Shown: positions 17,669 through 26,206 of the stretch, in pieces
Layout: every line of letters begins with the position of its first letter
How positions within the stretch are numbered: position 1 is the stretch's first letter
Assembly: GCF_018968705.1 (NCBI RefSeq)
Contig: NZ_CP076668.1
Coordinates: 992,001-1,056,000, forward strand
Direction of reading: 5' to 3'
DNA length: 64,000 bases
Origin: Pseudomonas lijiangensis
GTDB lineage: Bacteria; Pseudomonadota; Gammaproteobacteria; Pseudomonadales; Pseudomonadaceae
Position numbers and translations under genes: made by a program
The notes under the pieces: model-generated
What the model was told of the DNA's origin: nothing
The model's input: only the letters and a program-made list of their open reading frames with translations
Databases searched by the model: none

Positions 17669-17974
17669 CGTCTGCGTCGGCCATAAAATGAAATTTGCCA
17701 AATGATCGAATTGCTCCATCCTGCGCCGGTCTGTTACTCAACCTTGTCGTAACAGGCATTCCAGAGGCTCTGATACGTGCAAATCACACTTTAGAGGGAT
17801 CAAGCAGCAGGGCGCGCTGGATATAGTCGGGACAGGGGACTTGGCAAGAGCGTAAAGATGCATTTTGCATGGCGGCCCTCAGGGGGGCCGGTGAGTGTTG
17901 ACAGCCAATCCATGGCTGATTCGTTTCTGGAAGTTCCCACTGCCATAAAAATAAAAGCACATGGAGTCGCATCG

Positions 17975-19912
17975 ATGACAACAGCAATCCCTTTCTGGCG
18001 CCGGGCGAAACTTCCTCTGGCAGTCAGTCTCGCTTCCTCGCTCGCCAGTCCCGCGTTCGGCGTCACTTTCAATGTCGGTGAAATCGAAGGCAGCTTCGAC
18101 TCATCCCTCTCGGTGGGTGCCAGCTGGTCTACCGCAAGCCCCAACAAGAACCTCATCGGCGCCAACAACGGCGGACGTGGTCTTTCCCAGACCTCAGATG
18201 ACGGCCACTTGAACTTCAAGAAGGGCGAAACCTTCTCCAAGATCTTCAAGGGTATTCATGACCTTGAACTGAAGTACGGCGACACCGGTGTATTCGTGCG
18301 TGGCAAGTACTGGTATGACTTCGAACTCAAGGATGAAAGCCGCGAGTTCAAGGACATCAGCGACTCCAACCGCAAGGAAGGCGCCAAGTCTTCCGGAGCG
18401 CAATTGCTCGATGCATTCGTCTATCACAATTACGCCATTGGCGATCAGCCAGGCACCGTGCGTCTCGGCAAACAGGTTATCAGCTGGGGTGAAAGTACCT
18501 TCATCCAGGGCGGGATCAACAGCGTCAACCCGGTCGATGTCTCGGCGTTTCGTCGTCCCGGGGCCGAGATCAAGGAAGGCCTGATTCCGGTCAACATGTT
18601 CTACCTGTCGCAAAGCCTGACCGACAACCTGTCCGCGCAAGGTTTCTACCAGCTTGAGTGGGACCAGACGGTTGTGGATAACTGCGGCACCTTCTTCTCG
18701 CAGCCAGACGTGATCGCCGATGGCTGCGACAGCAACCTGGCCGTATTGCGCAGCCGCAGCGGGCTCAATACTTCCCTGGCTGCAGCAGGTCTGCCAGCCG
18801 GCGCACGGGGTGCGATTTTCAACTCCCTGGCGCAGCAGGGCGTCAACTTCGGCTCTCCCGATGAGGGCGCGATCGTGCGTCGCGGTCCGGACCGGGATGC
18901 CCGTGACGGCGGCCAGTTCGGCTTTGCCGTGCATTACAACTTCGAGCCTCTGGACACCGAGTTCGGCGCCTACATGATGAACTACCACAGCCGTCTGCCG
19001 ATCTTCAGTGGTCGCGGCGGGTCAGCGGCTTCGTTCAGTGGCGCCGGGTTGGTCGGTTCGCTTGTGGGCAACGGCATTCCGCTGGGTACGGCGACTGCGT
19101 TGGCGCCGACCTTGCTGCCACTGGTGGTGGCAGGCAACTCCAGCTACTACGTTGAATACCCTGAAGATATTCGCCTGTACGGGTTGAGCTTCTCCACCAC
19201 GCTGCCTACCGGCACGGCGTGGAGCGGTGAAATCAGCTACCGCCCGAATGCCCCGGTTCAGATCAACACCACCGACATTCTCTATTCGGGCATTTCGCCG
19301 TTGAACCCGAACGTGTCGCTGCTCAGTGGCCGTCCCAATACCGATCAGCCGGGTTATCGCCGCAAGGAAATCACCCAGTTGCAAACCTCCCTCGTCCAGT
19401 TCTTCGATCAGGTGATGGGCGCCGAGCGTCTGACCCTGGTGGGTGAAGTGGGCTGGACCCACGTCGGCGGCCTGGAAAGCACTTCGAAAATCCGCTACGG
19501 CCGTGACCCGGTCTACGGCCCAGGCCCGTTGCCGGGTGGCCAGTGTGCAACCTTGAACGCCGGCACCCTGACCGGAGCCGATCAGAACAACCTCACCCGT
19601 TACTGCGAAGACGACGGTTTCACCACCGCCAACTCCTGGGGTTATCGCGCACGTGCCATCTGGGATTACAACAACGTATTTGCCGGTGTGAACCTCAAGC
19701 CAAGCGTGGCCTGGTCCCACGACGTCAAGGGTTACTCCCCGGGCCCTGGCGCCAACTTCGAGGAAGGTCGCAAGGCCGTCAGCCTCGGACTGGATGCCGA
19801 ATACCAGAACACCTACACCGCCAACCTTTCCTACACCAACTTCTTCGACGGGAAGTACACCACGGTCGATGACCGGGATTTCGTGGCACTCAGCTTTGGC
19901 ATGAACTTCTAA
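17975..19912 (+). CDS. DUF1302 outer-membrane-type protein
   Basis: A 645-residue exported protein with a signal peptide (MTTAIPFWRRAKLPLAVSLA, cleavage after PAFG near residue 29). The mature part opens VTFNVGEIEGSFDSSLSVGAS and ends in a beta-strand rich stretch finishing FVALSFGMNF, an aromatic C-terminus as in outer-membrane barrels. The DUF1302 family is always paired with DUF1329, as here 20 bp downstream, and is thought to be an envelope channel or scaffold linked to lipid or ester use. Start ATG 17975 has a GGAG site; the open frame to 17858 gives no signal peptide. Confidence 0.88.
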   Translation: MTTAIPFWRRAKLPLAVSLASSLASPAFGVTFNVGEIEGSFDSSLSVGASWSTASPNKNLIGANNGGRGLSQTSDDGHLNFKKGETFSKIFKGIHDLELKYGDTGVFVRGKYWYDFELKDESREFKDISDSNRKEGAKSSGAQLLDAFVYHNYAIGDQPGTVRLGKQVISWGESTFIQGGINSVNPVDVSAFRRPGAEIKEGLIPVNMFYLSQSLTDNLSAQGFYQLEWDQTVVDNCGTFFSQPDVIADGCDSNLAVLRSRSGLNTSLAAAGLPAGARGAIFNSLAQQGVNFGSPDEGAIVRRGPDRDARDGGQFGFAVHYNFEPLDTEFGAYMMNYHSRLPIFSGRGGSAASFSGAGLVGSLVGNGIPLGTATALAPTLLPLVVAGNSSYYVEYPEDIRLYGLSFSTTLPTGTAWSGEISYRPNAPVQINTTDILYSGISPLNPNVSLLSGRPNTDQPGYRRKEITQLQTSLVQFFDQVMGAERLTLVGEVGWTHVGGLESTSKIRYGRDPVYGPGPLPGGQCATLNAGTLTGADQNNLTRYCEDDGFTTANSWGYRARAIWDYNNVFAGVNLKPSVAWSHDVKGYSPGPGANFEEGRKAVSLGLDAEYQNTYTANLSYTNFFDGKYTTVDDRDFVALSFGMNF

Positions 19913-19932
19913 GAATACGGTTTGGGATAACT

Positions 19933-21303
19933 ATGAAAATGAAAATAACAAAGGGTCTGTTGCAAGCGGGTGCGCTGGGATTGTCCTTGATGGCGTCCGG
20001 CGTCATGGCTGCGGTGTCTGAATCCGAGGCGGCGAAACTGGGGACCAGCCTGACCCCGATGGGTGCCGAGAAGGCCGGTAACGCCGCTAACACTATTCCG
20101 GCCTGGAGCCCCATGCCCAAGAATGCCGGTGCCGTGGACAGCAAAGGCTTCCTGGCCAATCCGTATGCCAGTGAAAAACCCCTGTTCACCATCACGGCGC
20201 AGAACGTTGAGCAGTACAAGGACAAACTGGCCCCGGGCCAATACGCGATGTTCAAGCGTTACCCGGAAAGCTACAAGATTCCGGTTTATCCGACCCATCG
20301 CGGCGCCACCGTGCCTGATGACGTGTTTGCCGCCATCAAGAGAAACGCCACCAACACCAAGCTGGTGGGTGGCGGCAATGGCCTGGAGAACTTTGAAACC
20401 GCGATTCCTTTCCCGATTCCGTCCAGCGGTGTCGAGGTGATCTGGAACCATATCACCCGTTATCGCGGCGGCAGCGTGAAGCGCTTTGTGACCCAGGCCA
20501 CGCCGCAGCCCAATGGCTCCTACAGCCTCGTGTACTTCTCTGACCAGTTCGTGTTCCGCGACAAGATGAAGGACTTCGATCCGAAGAATCCGGGCAATAT
20601 CCTGTTCTACTTCAAGCAGGAAGTGACCGCTCCGGCGCGTCTGGCCGGTGGCGTGCTGCTGGTCCACGAAACCCTCGATCAGGTCAAGGAGCCTCGCTCG
20701 GCCTGGCTCTACAACGCCGGTCAGCGTCGTGTGCGCCGTGCTCCGCAAGTGTCCTATGACGGCCCGGGTACTGCGTCGGACGGTCTGCGTACTTCCGACA
20801 ACCTGGATATGTACAACGGCGCGCCGGATCGCTATGACTGGAAACTGATCGGCAAGCAGGAAATGTACATTGCGTCCAACAGCCACAAGCTCGACGACAC
20901 GTCCCTCAAATACGCTGACATCATCAAGGCTGGCCATATCAATCAGGACCTGACCCGTTACGAACTGCGCCGCGTCTGGCATGTGACGGCAACCCTGAAG
21001 GAAGGTCAGCGCCACATCTACGCCAAGCGTGACTTCTTCATCGACGAAGACACCTGGCAGGCTGCGGTCATCGACCATTACGACGGTCGTGGCCAGTTGT
21101 GGCGCGTTGCCGAGGCTCACTCCGAGAACTACTACGACAAACAGGTTCCGTGGTACGCCATTGAGACCCTGTACGACCTGCAATCGGGCCGTTACGTGGC
21201 ACTGGGCATGAAAAACGAAGAGAAGAGTGCCTATGTCTTCGGTTTCACCGCCGGCACCAGCGACTTCACGCCCAACGCCTTGCGTCAGGAAGGGGTACGT
21301 TGA
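19933..21303 (+). CDS. DUF1329 periplasmic/outer-membrane protein
   Basis: A 456-residue protein with signal peptide MKMKITKGLLQAGALGLSLM ending VMAA near residue 27. The mature part has the DUF1329 signatures: LGTSLTPMGAEKAGNA near the N-terminus and WQAAVIDHYDGRGQLWRVAEAH near the C-terminal third. The family has a LolA/LolB-like fold, suggesting binding of a lipid or hydrophobic ligand. It is co-transcribed with the DUF1302 gene (20 bp gap) and followed by an intrinsic terminator, so the pair is a two-gene unit next to the acyl-CoA ligase and its probable regulator. Confidence 0.88.
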   Translation: MKMKITKGLLQAGALGLSLMASGVMAAVSESEAAKLGTSLTPMGAEKAGNAANTIPAWSPMPKNAGAVDSKGFLANPYASEKPLFTITAQNVEQYKDKLAPGQYAMFKRYPESYKIPVYPTHRGATVPDDVFAAIKRNATNTKLVGGGNGLENFETAIPFPIPSSGVEVIWNHITRYRGGSVKRFVTQATPQPNGSYSLVYFSDQFVFRDKMKDFDPKNPGNILFYFKQEVTAPARLAGGVLLVHETLDQVKEPRSAWLYNAGQRRVRRAPQVSYDGPGTASDGLRTSDNLDMYNGAPDRYDWKLIGKQEMYIASNSHKLDDTSLKYADIIKAGHINQDLTRYELRRVWHVTATLKEGQRHIYAKRDFFIDEDTWQAAVIDHYDGRGQLWRVAEAHSENYYDKQVPWYAIETLYDLQSGRYVALGMKNEEKSAYVFGFTAGTSDFTPNALRQEGVR

Positions 21304-21418
21304 TCACACAAACCGGATGAGTTGTCACAACATTCAGGCAGCGTGTTTTTGAGTCTGCCTGTATGTAAACGGACCGGTAAAAGTGCCAACAACCGATAAG
21401 TTTCAATGAGTTATCACC

Positions 21419-21444
21419 AAAGCCCCTTTATAGGGGCTTTTTTA
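21419..21444 (+). terminator. Intrinsic terminator after DUF1329 gene
   Basis: AAAGCCCC-TTTATA-GGGGCTTT followed by a T-run. Confidence 0.92.
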
Positions 21445-21546
21445 TGTGTAGGTATTCGTCTCACAAATTGTAGGAATTTTGTTACGGGCTTTTCAGTAGT
21501 TGCCTTCAAAAGGACGGTTTTACCCGCTAGTCTCCGGAGAGCTGCT

Positions 21547-21567
21547 ATGGCTAAACAATATTCCTGA
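21547..21567 (+). CDS. Possible six-codon leader ORF before the MalT-like gene
   Basis: ATG GCT AAA CAA TAT TCC TGA has a better ribosome site (CCGGAGAG, six-base spacing) than the regulator itself. Its stop codon lies 10 bp before the regulator ATG. It could drive translational coupling; it may also be chance. Confidence 0.3.
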   Translation: MAKQYS

Positions 21568-21577
21568 AGAACTGGCC

Positions 21578-24310
21578 ATGACTGATCTGTCACGTATGCA
21601 AGGCATCTCAGGTAGCGCAACCGCCGCGCTGGAAGGGCGATTCTTTCGGCCTCCCTTGCCCGATGGTTACCTGCCTCGCTCCCGCTTGTGCGAACGCCTG
21701 ACCGAAGGGTTGTCCGGGCGTCTGCTGCTGATCTGCGCACCTGCCGGGTTCGGCAAGAGTTCGCTGGCCGTGGAGTTTTGTCAGAACCTGCCAGCCCAAT
21801 GGCAGAGCATATGGCTGGGCCTGAACCCTCGCGAAAGCGATCCGGGCCGTTTCCTTGAGCGGTTACTGGCAGGGTTGCAACAGTTCTTTCCGCAATTGGG
21901 CGCCCAGGCCATGGGCTTGCTGAAGATGCGCCAACGCAACCAGCCCTTTGCCTTCGAGGAATGGCTCGATGGCCTGCTGGATGAGCTGGCCATGCACCTC
22001 ATGCTGAGCAAACCCTTGCTGCTGGTGCTGGACGACTACCATCTGGTGCAGGGTTCGGTGCTGGATCGTTGCGTACAGTTCTTCCTCAATCACTTGCCGA
22101 CCGGTCTGGTGGTCATGGTCACCAGTCGGCAGCGTCCGAACTGGCATCTGGCGCGTCTGCGCCTGTCCCGGCAATTGCTCGAACTCAACGAAAGTGACTT
22201 GCGGCTGACTGATGCCGAATCCCTTGCAGTGCTTGATCGACACAGGTGCTCACTGGACAGCGATGCCCAGCGAAGTCTGATCCGGCGCAGCGAGGGCTGG
22301 GTTGCAGGTTTGCGCTTCTGGCTGATGGCCGCTTCCGAAGCTGGCGACGGTCCTGCCTTGTCGCAAGCCCTGCGCGACGGTGAGGTCTTGATCGGCGAGT
22401 ATCTGCTCGAAGAGGTCATCGACTGTCTTCCGGCCGATGTTCAGGCCTTTCTTTATGAAACCGCCTGCCTTGAACGCTTTTGCAGCGAATTGTGCGATGC
22501 CTCCCGGGAAACCCATGACAGCGCCGAAATGCTCCGCTATTTGCAGGCGCATCAGGTGTTCCTGGTCCCGCTGGACGAGCAGGGGCGCTGGTTTCGTTAT
22601 CACCATCTGTTTTCCGATCTTTTGCGAGCCCGCCAAGGGGCAGGTCCTCAACAGAATCGCCTGCACCTGAATGCCTGCCGCTGGTTCAACGAACAAGGCC
22701 TGCTGGACGAAGCCATCGAGCAGGCATTACGTGCGGGGCATCTGGATGTCGCCGCCAACCTGGTGCAGAACCTTTCCGAAGAGCAACTGCTGGCCGAGCA
22801 GAATGTCGGCATGCTGCTGCGCTGGAGAATGGACTTGCCGGACAGCTTGTTGACCAGCACGCCGCGCCTGATTGTGCTCTATGCCTGGGCGCTGGCGCTG
22901 GCCTGTCAACTGGATGCAGCTGAAGAGCTGGCCGAAAATCTCAGTCGTTTTCTGCCAGCGCCGTCTGCCACTGCGCAAAAGTCCATGCTCGCCCAGTGGC
23001 TGGCGCTTAGCGGCATCATTGCCCGTGGTCGCGGTGACAGCGAAAAGACCGAGCGTTATTGCAACGAAGCACTGCACAGCCTGCCGGAAAAACGTTATGG
23101 CCAGCGGCTGTTGTGTCTGTCCACCCTGGCCAACCTGGCAATCGCCAACAGCGACCTGCTGCGCGCCCGGGCCTTGAACCGCGATGCCCTCGAACTGGCG
23201 CAGCGGGTGGCGAATCCTTTATTCGAGGCGCTGGCGCATTACGACCGAGCCAGGGTGTTGCAGGCCCGTGGCGAGATACTGCGTGCTCTGGACGAAGTCC
23301 ATCAGGGGCAGCAGCGCCTCAAGGATTTACCCACATCGCGCCTGTATGCCGTGCGGGCGCGCCTGACGATTTACGAAGGCTATCTGCTGACCCTCCGGAT
23401 GCAGGCCGATGCCGGACGTGCGAAATTGCTCGCCGGTCTGGTCGAGGCGCGAGCCTGCCGGGATATCAGCGTGTTGATCGGGCATTGCGTGATTGCCGGT
23501 CTGGAAGGGCGTGAAGGGCGCTTTGCCGAAGCCTTCGCCGAGCTTGGCGAAGCCGAGCGTCTGATGCACATCTGGGATGTGCCGCCGATCTACTATCTGG
23601 CGATGATCACCCTGGTCAAATGCGAGCTGTGGCTGGTGCAAGGGCGCATCGACCTGGCCGAAGCCTGGTTGCTGCGCCTGACCCAGACTTACAGCGGCGG
23701 GCTGGCGACAGCGGCTCCGGAGTGTTATCCACAACTGCCGCAACAGGTCGAATTGTTGCGCGCAACCCTGGAACGGATTCGCGGTGACGCCTGTGCCTCT
23801 GCGCAGCGTTTGCAGGAGCTGGATCAGCATGCCCAGAGCATGGGCGCGCAATTGCTGAGTCTCAATGCAATCAATCAGCATATTCGCCTGCTGCTGGACA
23901 ATGCCCGGCAGCATGAGGCGTGCGAGTTGTTGGGCCGCAGTCGGCGTGCGGCGCAAGGCGGTGCGCTGCTGCCTTTCCATGAGCTGATCGACGGCCACCC
24001 GCTGTGGCTGCGGGAACAACTGCTGATACGACCTTCGTGCTCTGTGCGCGATGCGCTGCTGGAAAAACTCCCGTCATGCCTCGCGCCGCCCGCCGCCGAG
24101 CTGTCTCATGGCAGCGACAGCCTGAGCGTACGTGAACTGGGCGTGCTGCAACTCATCGCCCAGGGCTGCTCGAATCAGGAAATCAGCGAGCAGTTATTCA
24201 TTTCCCTGCATACCGTCAAAACCCACGCCAGCCATATCAACAGCAAGCTCGGCGTCGAGCGCCGCACTCAGGCAGTGGCGAGGGCGAAAGTTCTTGGGTT
24301 GTTGGGCTGA
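21578..24310 (+). CDS. MalT-type LuxR-family transcriptional activator
   Basis: A 910-residue STAND-class regulator. The P-loop APAGFGKSSLAVEF is near residue 49, a Walker-B-like LLLVLDDYHLV near 150, then a long helical repeat region, and a C-terminal LuxR helix-turn-helix (LSVRELGVLQLIAQGCSNQE to VKTHASHINSKLGV). Such proteins bind ATP and a small inducer, then oligomerise on DNA. It sits directly downstream of the acyl-CoA ligase/DUF1302/DUF1329 genes and probably controls them. ATG 21578 is used; the frame is open to 21500 (TTG) but with no ribosome site. Confidence 0.88.
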   Translation: MTDLSRMQGISGSATAALEGRFFRPPLPDGYLPRSRLCERLTEGLSGRLLLICAPAGFGKSSLAVEFCQNLPAQWQSIWLGLNPRESDPGRFLERLLAGLQQFFPQLGAQAMGLLKMRQRNQPFAFEEWLDGLLDELAMHLMLSKPLLLVLDDYHLVQGSVLDRCVQFFLNHLPTGLVVMVTSRQRPNWHLARLRLSRQLLELNESDLRLTDAESLAVLDRHRCSLDSDAQRSLIRRSEGWVAGLRFWLMAASEAGDGPALSQALRDGEVLIGEYLLEEVIDCLPADVQAFLYETACLERFCSELCDASRETHDSAEMLRYLQAHQVFLVPLDEQGRWFRYHHLFSDLLRARQGAGPQQNRLHLNACRWFNEQGLLDEAIEQALRAGHLDVAANLVQNLSEEQLLAEQNVGMLLRWRMDLPDSLLTSTPRLIVLYAWALALACQLDAAEELAENLSRFLPAPSATAQKSMLAQWLALSGIIARGRGDSEKTERYCNEALHSLPEKRYGQRLLCLSTLANLAIANSDLLRARALNRDALELAQRVANPLFEALAHYDRARVLQARGEILRALDEVHQGQQRLKDLPTSRLYAVRARLTIYEGYLLTLRMQADAGRAKLLAGLVEARACRDISVLIGHCVIAGLEGREGRFAEAFAELGEAERLMHIWDVPPIYYLAMITLVKCELWLVQGRIDLAEAWLLRLTQTYSGGLATAAPECYPQLPQQVELLRATLERIRGDACASAQRLQELDQHAQSMGAQLLSLNAINQHIRLLLDNARQHEACELLGRSRRAAQGGALLPFHELIDGHPLWLREQLLIRPSCSVRDALLEKLPSCLAPPAAELSHGSDSLSVRELGVLQLIAQGCSNQEISEQLFISLHTVKTHASHINSKLGVERRTQAVARAKVLGLLG

Positions 24311-24473
24311 TCGGTATTCAAGTGTCGGTTCTCAAGGCTTGAGTGATCTCGTCATGCGGTACAGGCAGAAGAGTCCCTCTGGCCGGAAACGGTTCAGGTG
24401 GCGTTAAGGAATTTTTGACGGATGTCATGCTCTAATCCGGTCATTAGCGTTCGTTAAATCAGGAGTTTCATCA

Positions 24474-25181
24474 ATGTCTAGCTCGCGCCATTTGATTCTT
24501 GCTGCTCTTGCCGTGGCCATGCTTTCCGGATGTGCGTCGCCCAACCCTTACGACAGCAATCAAGGGCAGGCACAAAGCTCGGGCGGCATGAACAAGACCG
24601 CCAAGTACGGTGGCCTTGGAGCATTGGCCGGTGCCTTGGCGGGTGCGGCAATCGATCACAACAATCGTGGCAAGGGCGCATTGATCGGCGCAGCAGTGGT
24701 CGGTGCCGCTTCGGCTGGCTACGGTTATTACGCCGACAAGCAGGAAGCTGCTCTGCGGGCGAGTATGGCCAATACCGGTGTGGAAGTGCAGCGTCAGGGT
24801 GACCAGATCAAGCTGATCATGCCGGGCAACATCACCTTCGCCACCGACTCTTCTTCCATCGCCAGCAGTTTCTACTCGCCGCTCAATAACCTGGCGGGTT
24901 CGCTCAAGCAGTACAGCCAGAGCAACATCGAGATCGTGGGCTACACCGACAGCACCGGCAGCCGCCAGCACAACATGGACCTGTCGTTGCAACGTGCCCA
25001 GAGTGTCAGCACTTACCTGACTTCCCAGGGTGTGGATGCTGCTCGTCTGTCAGTGCGAGGCGCAGGTCCTGACCAGCCAATTGCCAGCAACGCCGATGTC
25101 AACGGCCGCGCCCAGAACCGTCGTGTCGAGGTCAACCTCAAGCCTATTCCGGGGCAGCAGTACGAGCAGTATCAGCAGTAA
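24474..25181 (+). CDS. OmpA-family outer-membrane lipoprotein with glycine zipper
   Basis: A 235-residue lipoprotein: lipobox MLSGC (Cys20), a glycine-zipper segment GGLGALAGALAGAAIDHNNRGKGALIGAAVVGAASAGYG interrupted by polar residues (about 44-85), and a C-terminal OmpA peptidoglycan-binding domain. The latter has the NIEIVGYTDSTGSRQHNMDLS block and the NGRAQNRRVEV signature. This is the YiaD/PA-type arrangement of an envelope anchor. Start ATG 24474 follows AGGAGTTTCATCA. The same gene precedes pta in P. putida. Confidence 0.9.
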   Translation: MSSSRHLILAALAVAMLSGCASPNPYDSNQGQAQSSGGMNKTAKYGGLGALAGALAGAAIDHNNRGKGALIGAAVVGAASAGYGYYADKQEAALRASMANTGVEVQRQGDQIKLIMPGNITFATDSSSIASSFYSPLNNLAGSLKQYSQSNIEIVGYTDSTGSRQHNMDLSLQRAQSVSTYLTSQGVDAARLSVRGAGPDQPIASNADVNGRAQNRRVEVNLKPIPGQQYEQYQQ

Positions 25182-25188
25182 TCCATTG

Positions 25189-25238
25189 TTCGCGAATGAA
25201 TTCGCTCCCACACACGTAGGAACGAATTCATTCGCGAT
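25189..25238. repeat. REP inverted repeat, family A
   Basis: TTCGCGAATGAATTCGCTCCCA and ACGAATTCATTCGCGATG face each other around a 10-bp spacer. Its right arm contains the TGA stop of the acyltransferase gene. Confidence 0.9.
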
Positions 25239-26124
25239 GACCCTTGAGCCTATCCAGCAAACGATCCTTCTCTTCCCACAACCCGTTGATCCACTGCTGG
25301 AACTCCTGGCGGTAGGCTTGATCCTGATCGTAGTTCTTGCCGATGAATTGCGGCGGGATCGCTATCTCTTCAAAGTGCGCCACAACCTCTTTCACGTTGC
25401 CACACAGCAGGTCCCAATAGCCTGGTTGCCCGCCTGGGTAATGAATGGTGACGTTGACGATCGACTCAAGCTGTTCGCCCATGGCATCCAGCACGAATGC
25501 CAGCCCGCCGGCCTTGGGCTTGAGCAGGTTGCGAAACGGTGAGTTCTGTTCGGCGTGCTTGGCTTTGGTAAAGCGTGTGCCTTCGGCAAAGTTGAAAATG
25601 CCTACCGGGTTATGACGGAATTTGGCGCAGGTGCGGCGAGTGGTTTCCAGGTCTTTGCCTTTCTTTTCCGGGTGCTTGGCCAGATAGGCCTTGGAATAGC
25701 GCTTCATGAACGGAAAGCCCAGTGCCCACCAGGCTAGGCCAATCAGCGGCACCCAGATCAGCTCCTGCTTGAGAAAGAACTTCAGGGGGCGGATACGTCG
25801 ATTGAGTACGTACTGCAGGACCATGATGTCGACCCAGCTCTGATGATTGCTGGTGATCAGGTACGAGTGCTCGTAATCCAGCCCTTCAAGACCGCTCAAC
25901 TGCCAGCGTGTACGGCCCAGCAGCCTGATCCAGGCATTGTTGCAACTGATCCAGGTTTCCTGGATGTGAATCATCAGCCAGTCGGTCAGGCGCTGGGCAG
26001 GCTTGAAGGGCAGGCAGATCTTGAAGACGGTGACCACGAACAGCACTGCGCAGCAGGCAATGGTGTTGAGCGCCAACAAAAGCGAGGCGATAACGCCGCG
26101 CAATGGGGCAGGCAGGGAATCCAT
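25228..26124 (-). CDS. YihG-like lysophospholipid acyltransferase
   Basis: A 298-residue PlsC-superfamily acyltransferase anchored by an N-terminal membrane helix (residues about 10-35). The HX4D motif is NHQSWVD near residue 93, and the substrate motif is FAEGTRFT near 180. The build resembles E. coli YihG, which reshapes phosphatidylglycerol acyl chains. The last codons (RE, stop) are supplied by a REP element. Upstream pta is co-directional, about 80 bp away. Confidence 0.88.
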   Translation of the reverse strand: MDSLPAPLRGVIASLLLALNTIACCAVLFVVTVFKICLPFKPAQRLTDWLMIHIQETWISCNNAWIRLLGRTRWQLSGLEGLDYEHSYLITSNHQSWVDIMVLQYVLNRRIRPLKFFLKQELIWVPLIGLAWWALGFPFMKRYSKAYLAKHPEKKGKDLETTRRTCAKFRHNPVGIFNFAEGTRFTKAKHAEQNSPFRNLLKPKAGGLAFVLDAMGEQLESIVNVTIHYPGGQPGYWDLLCGNVKEVVAHFEEIAIPPQFIGKNYDQDQAYRQEFQQWINGLWEEKDRLLDRLKGHRE

Positions 26125-26206
26125 GACGGATAGTGACTCCAGATGATAATGGGGTGCGGTGCAGACTGCACAACGGCAGTCTGCACAGATGGCATCGTGA
26201 TGTGTA

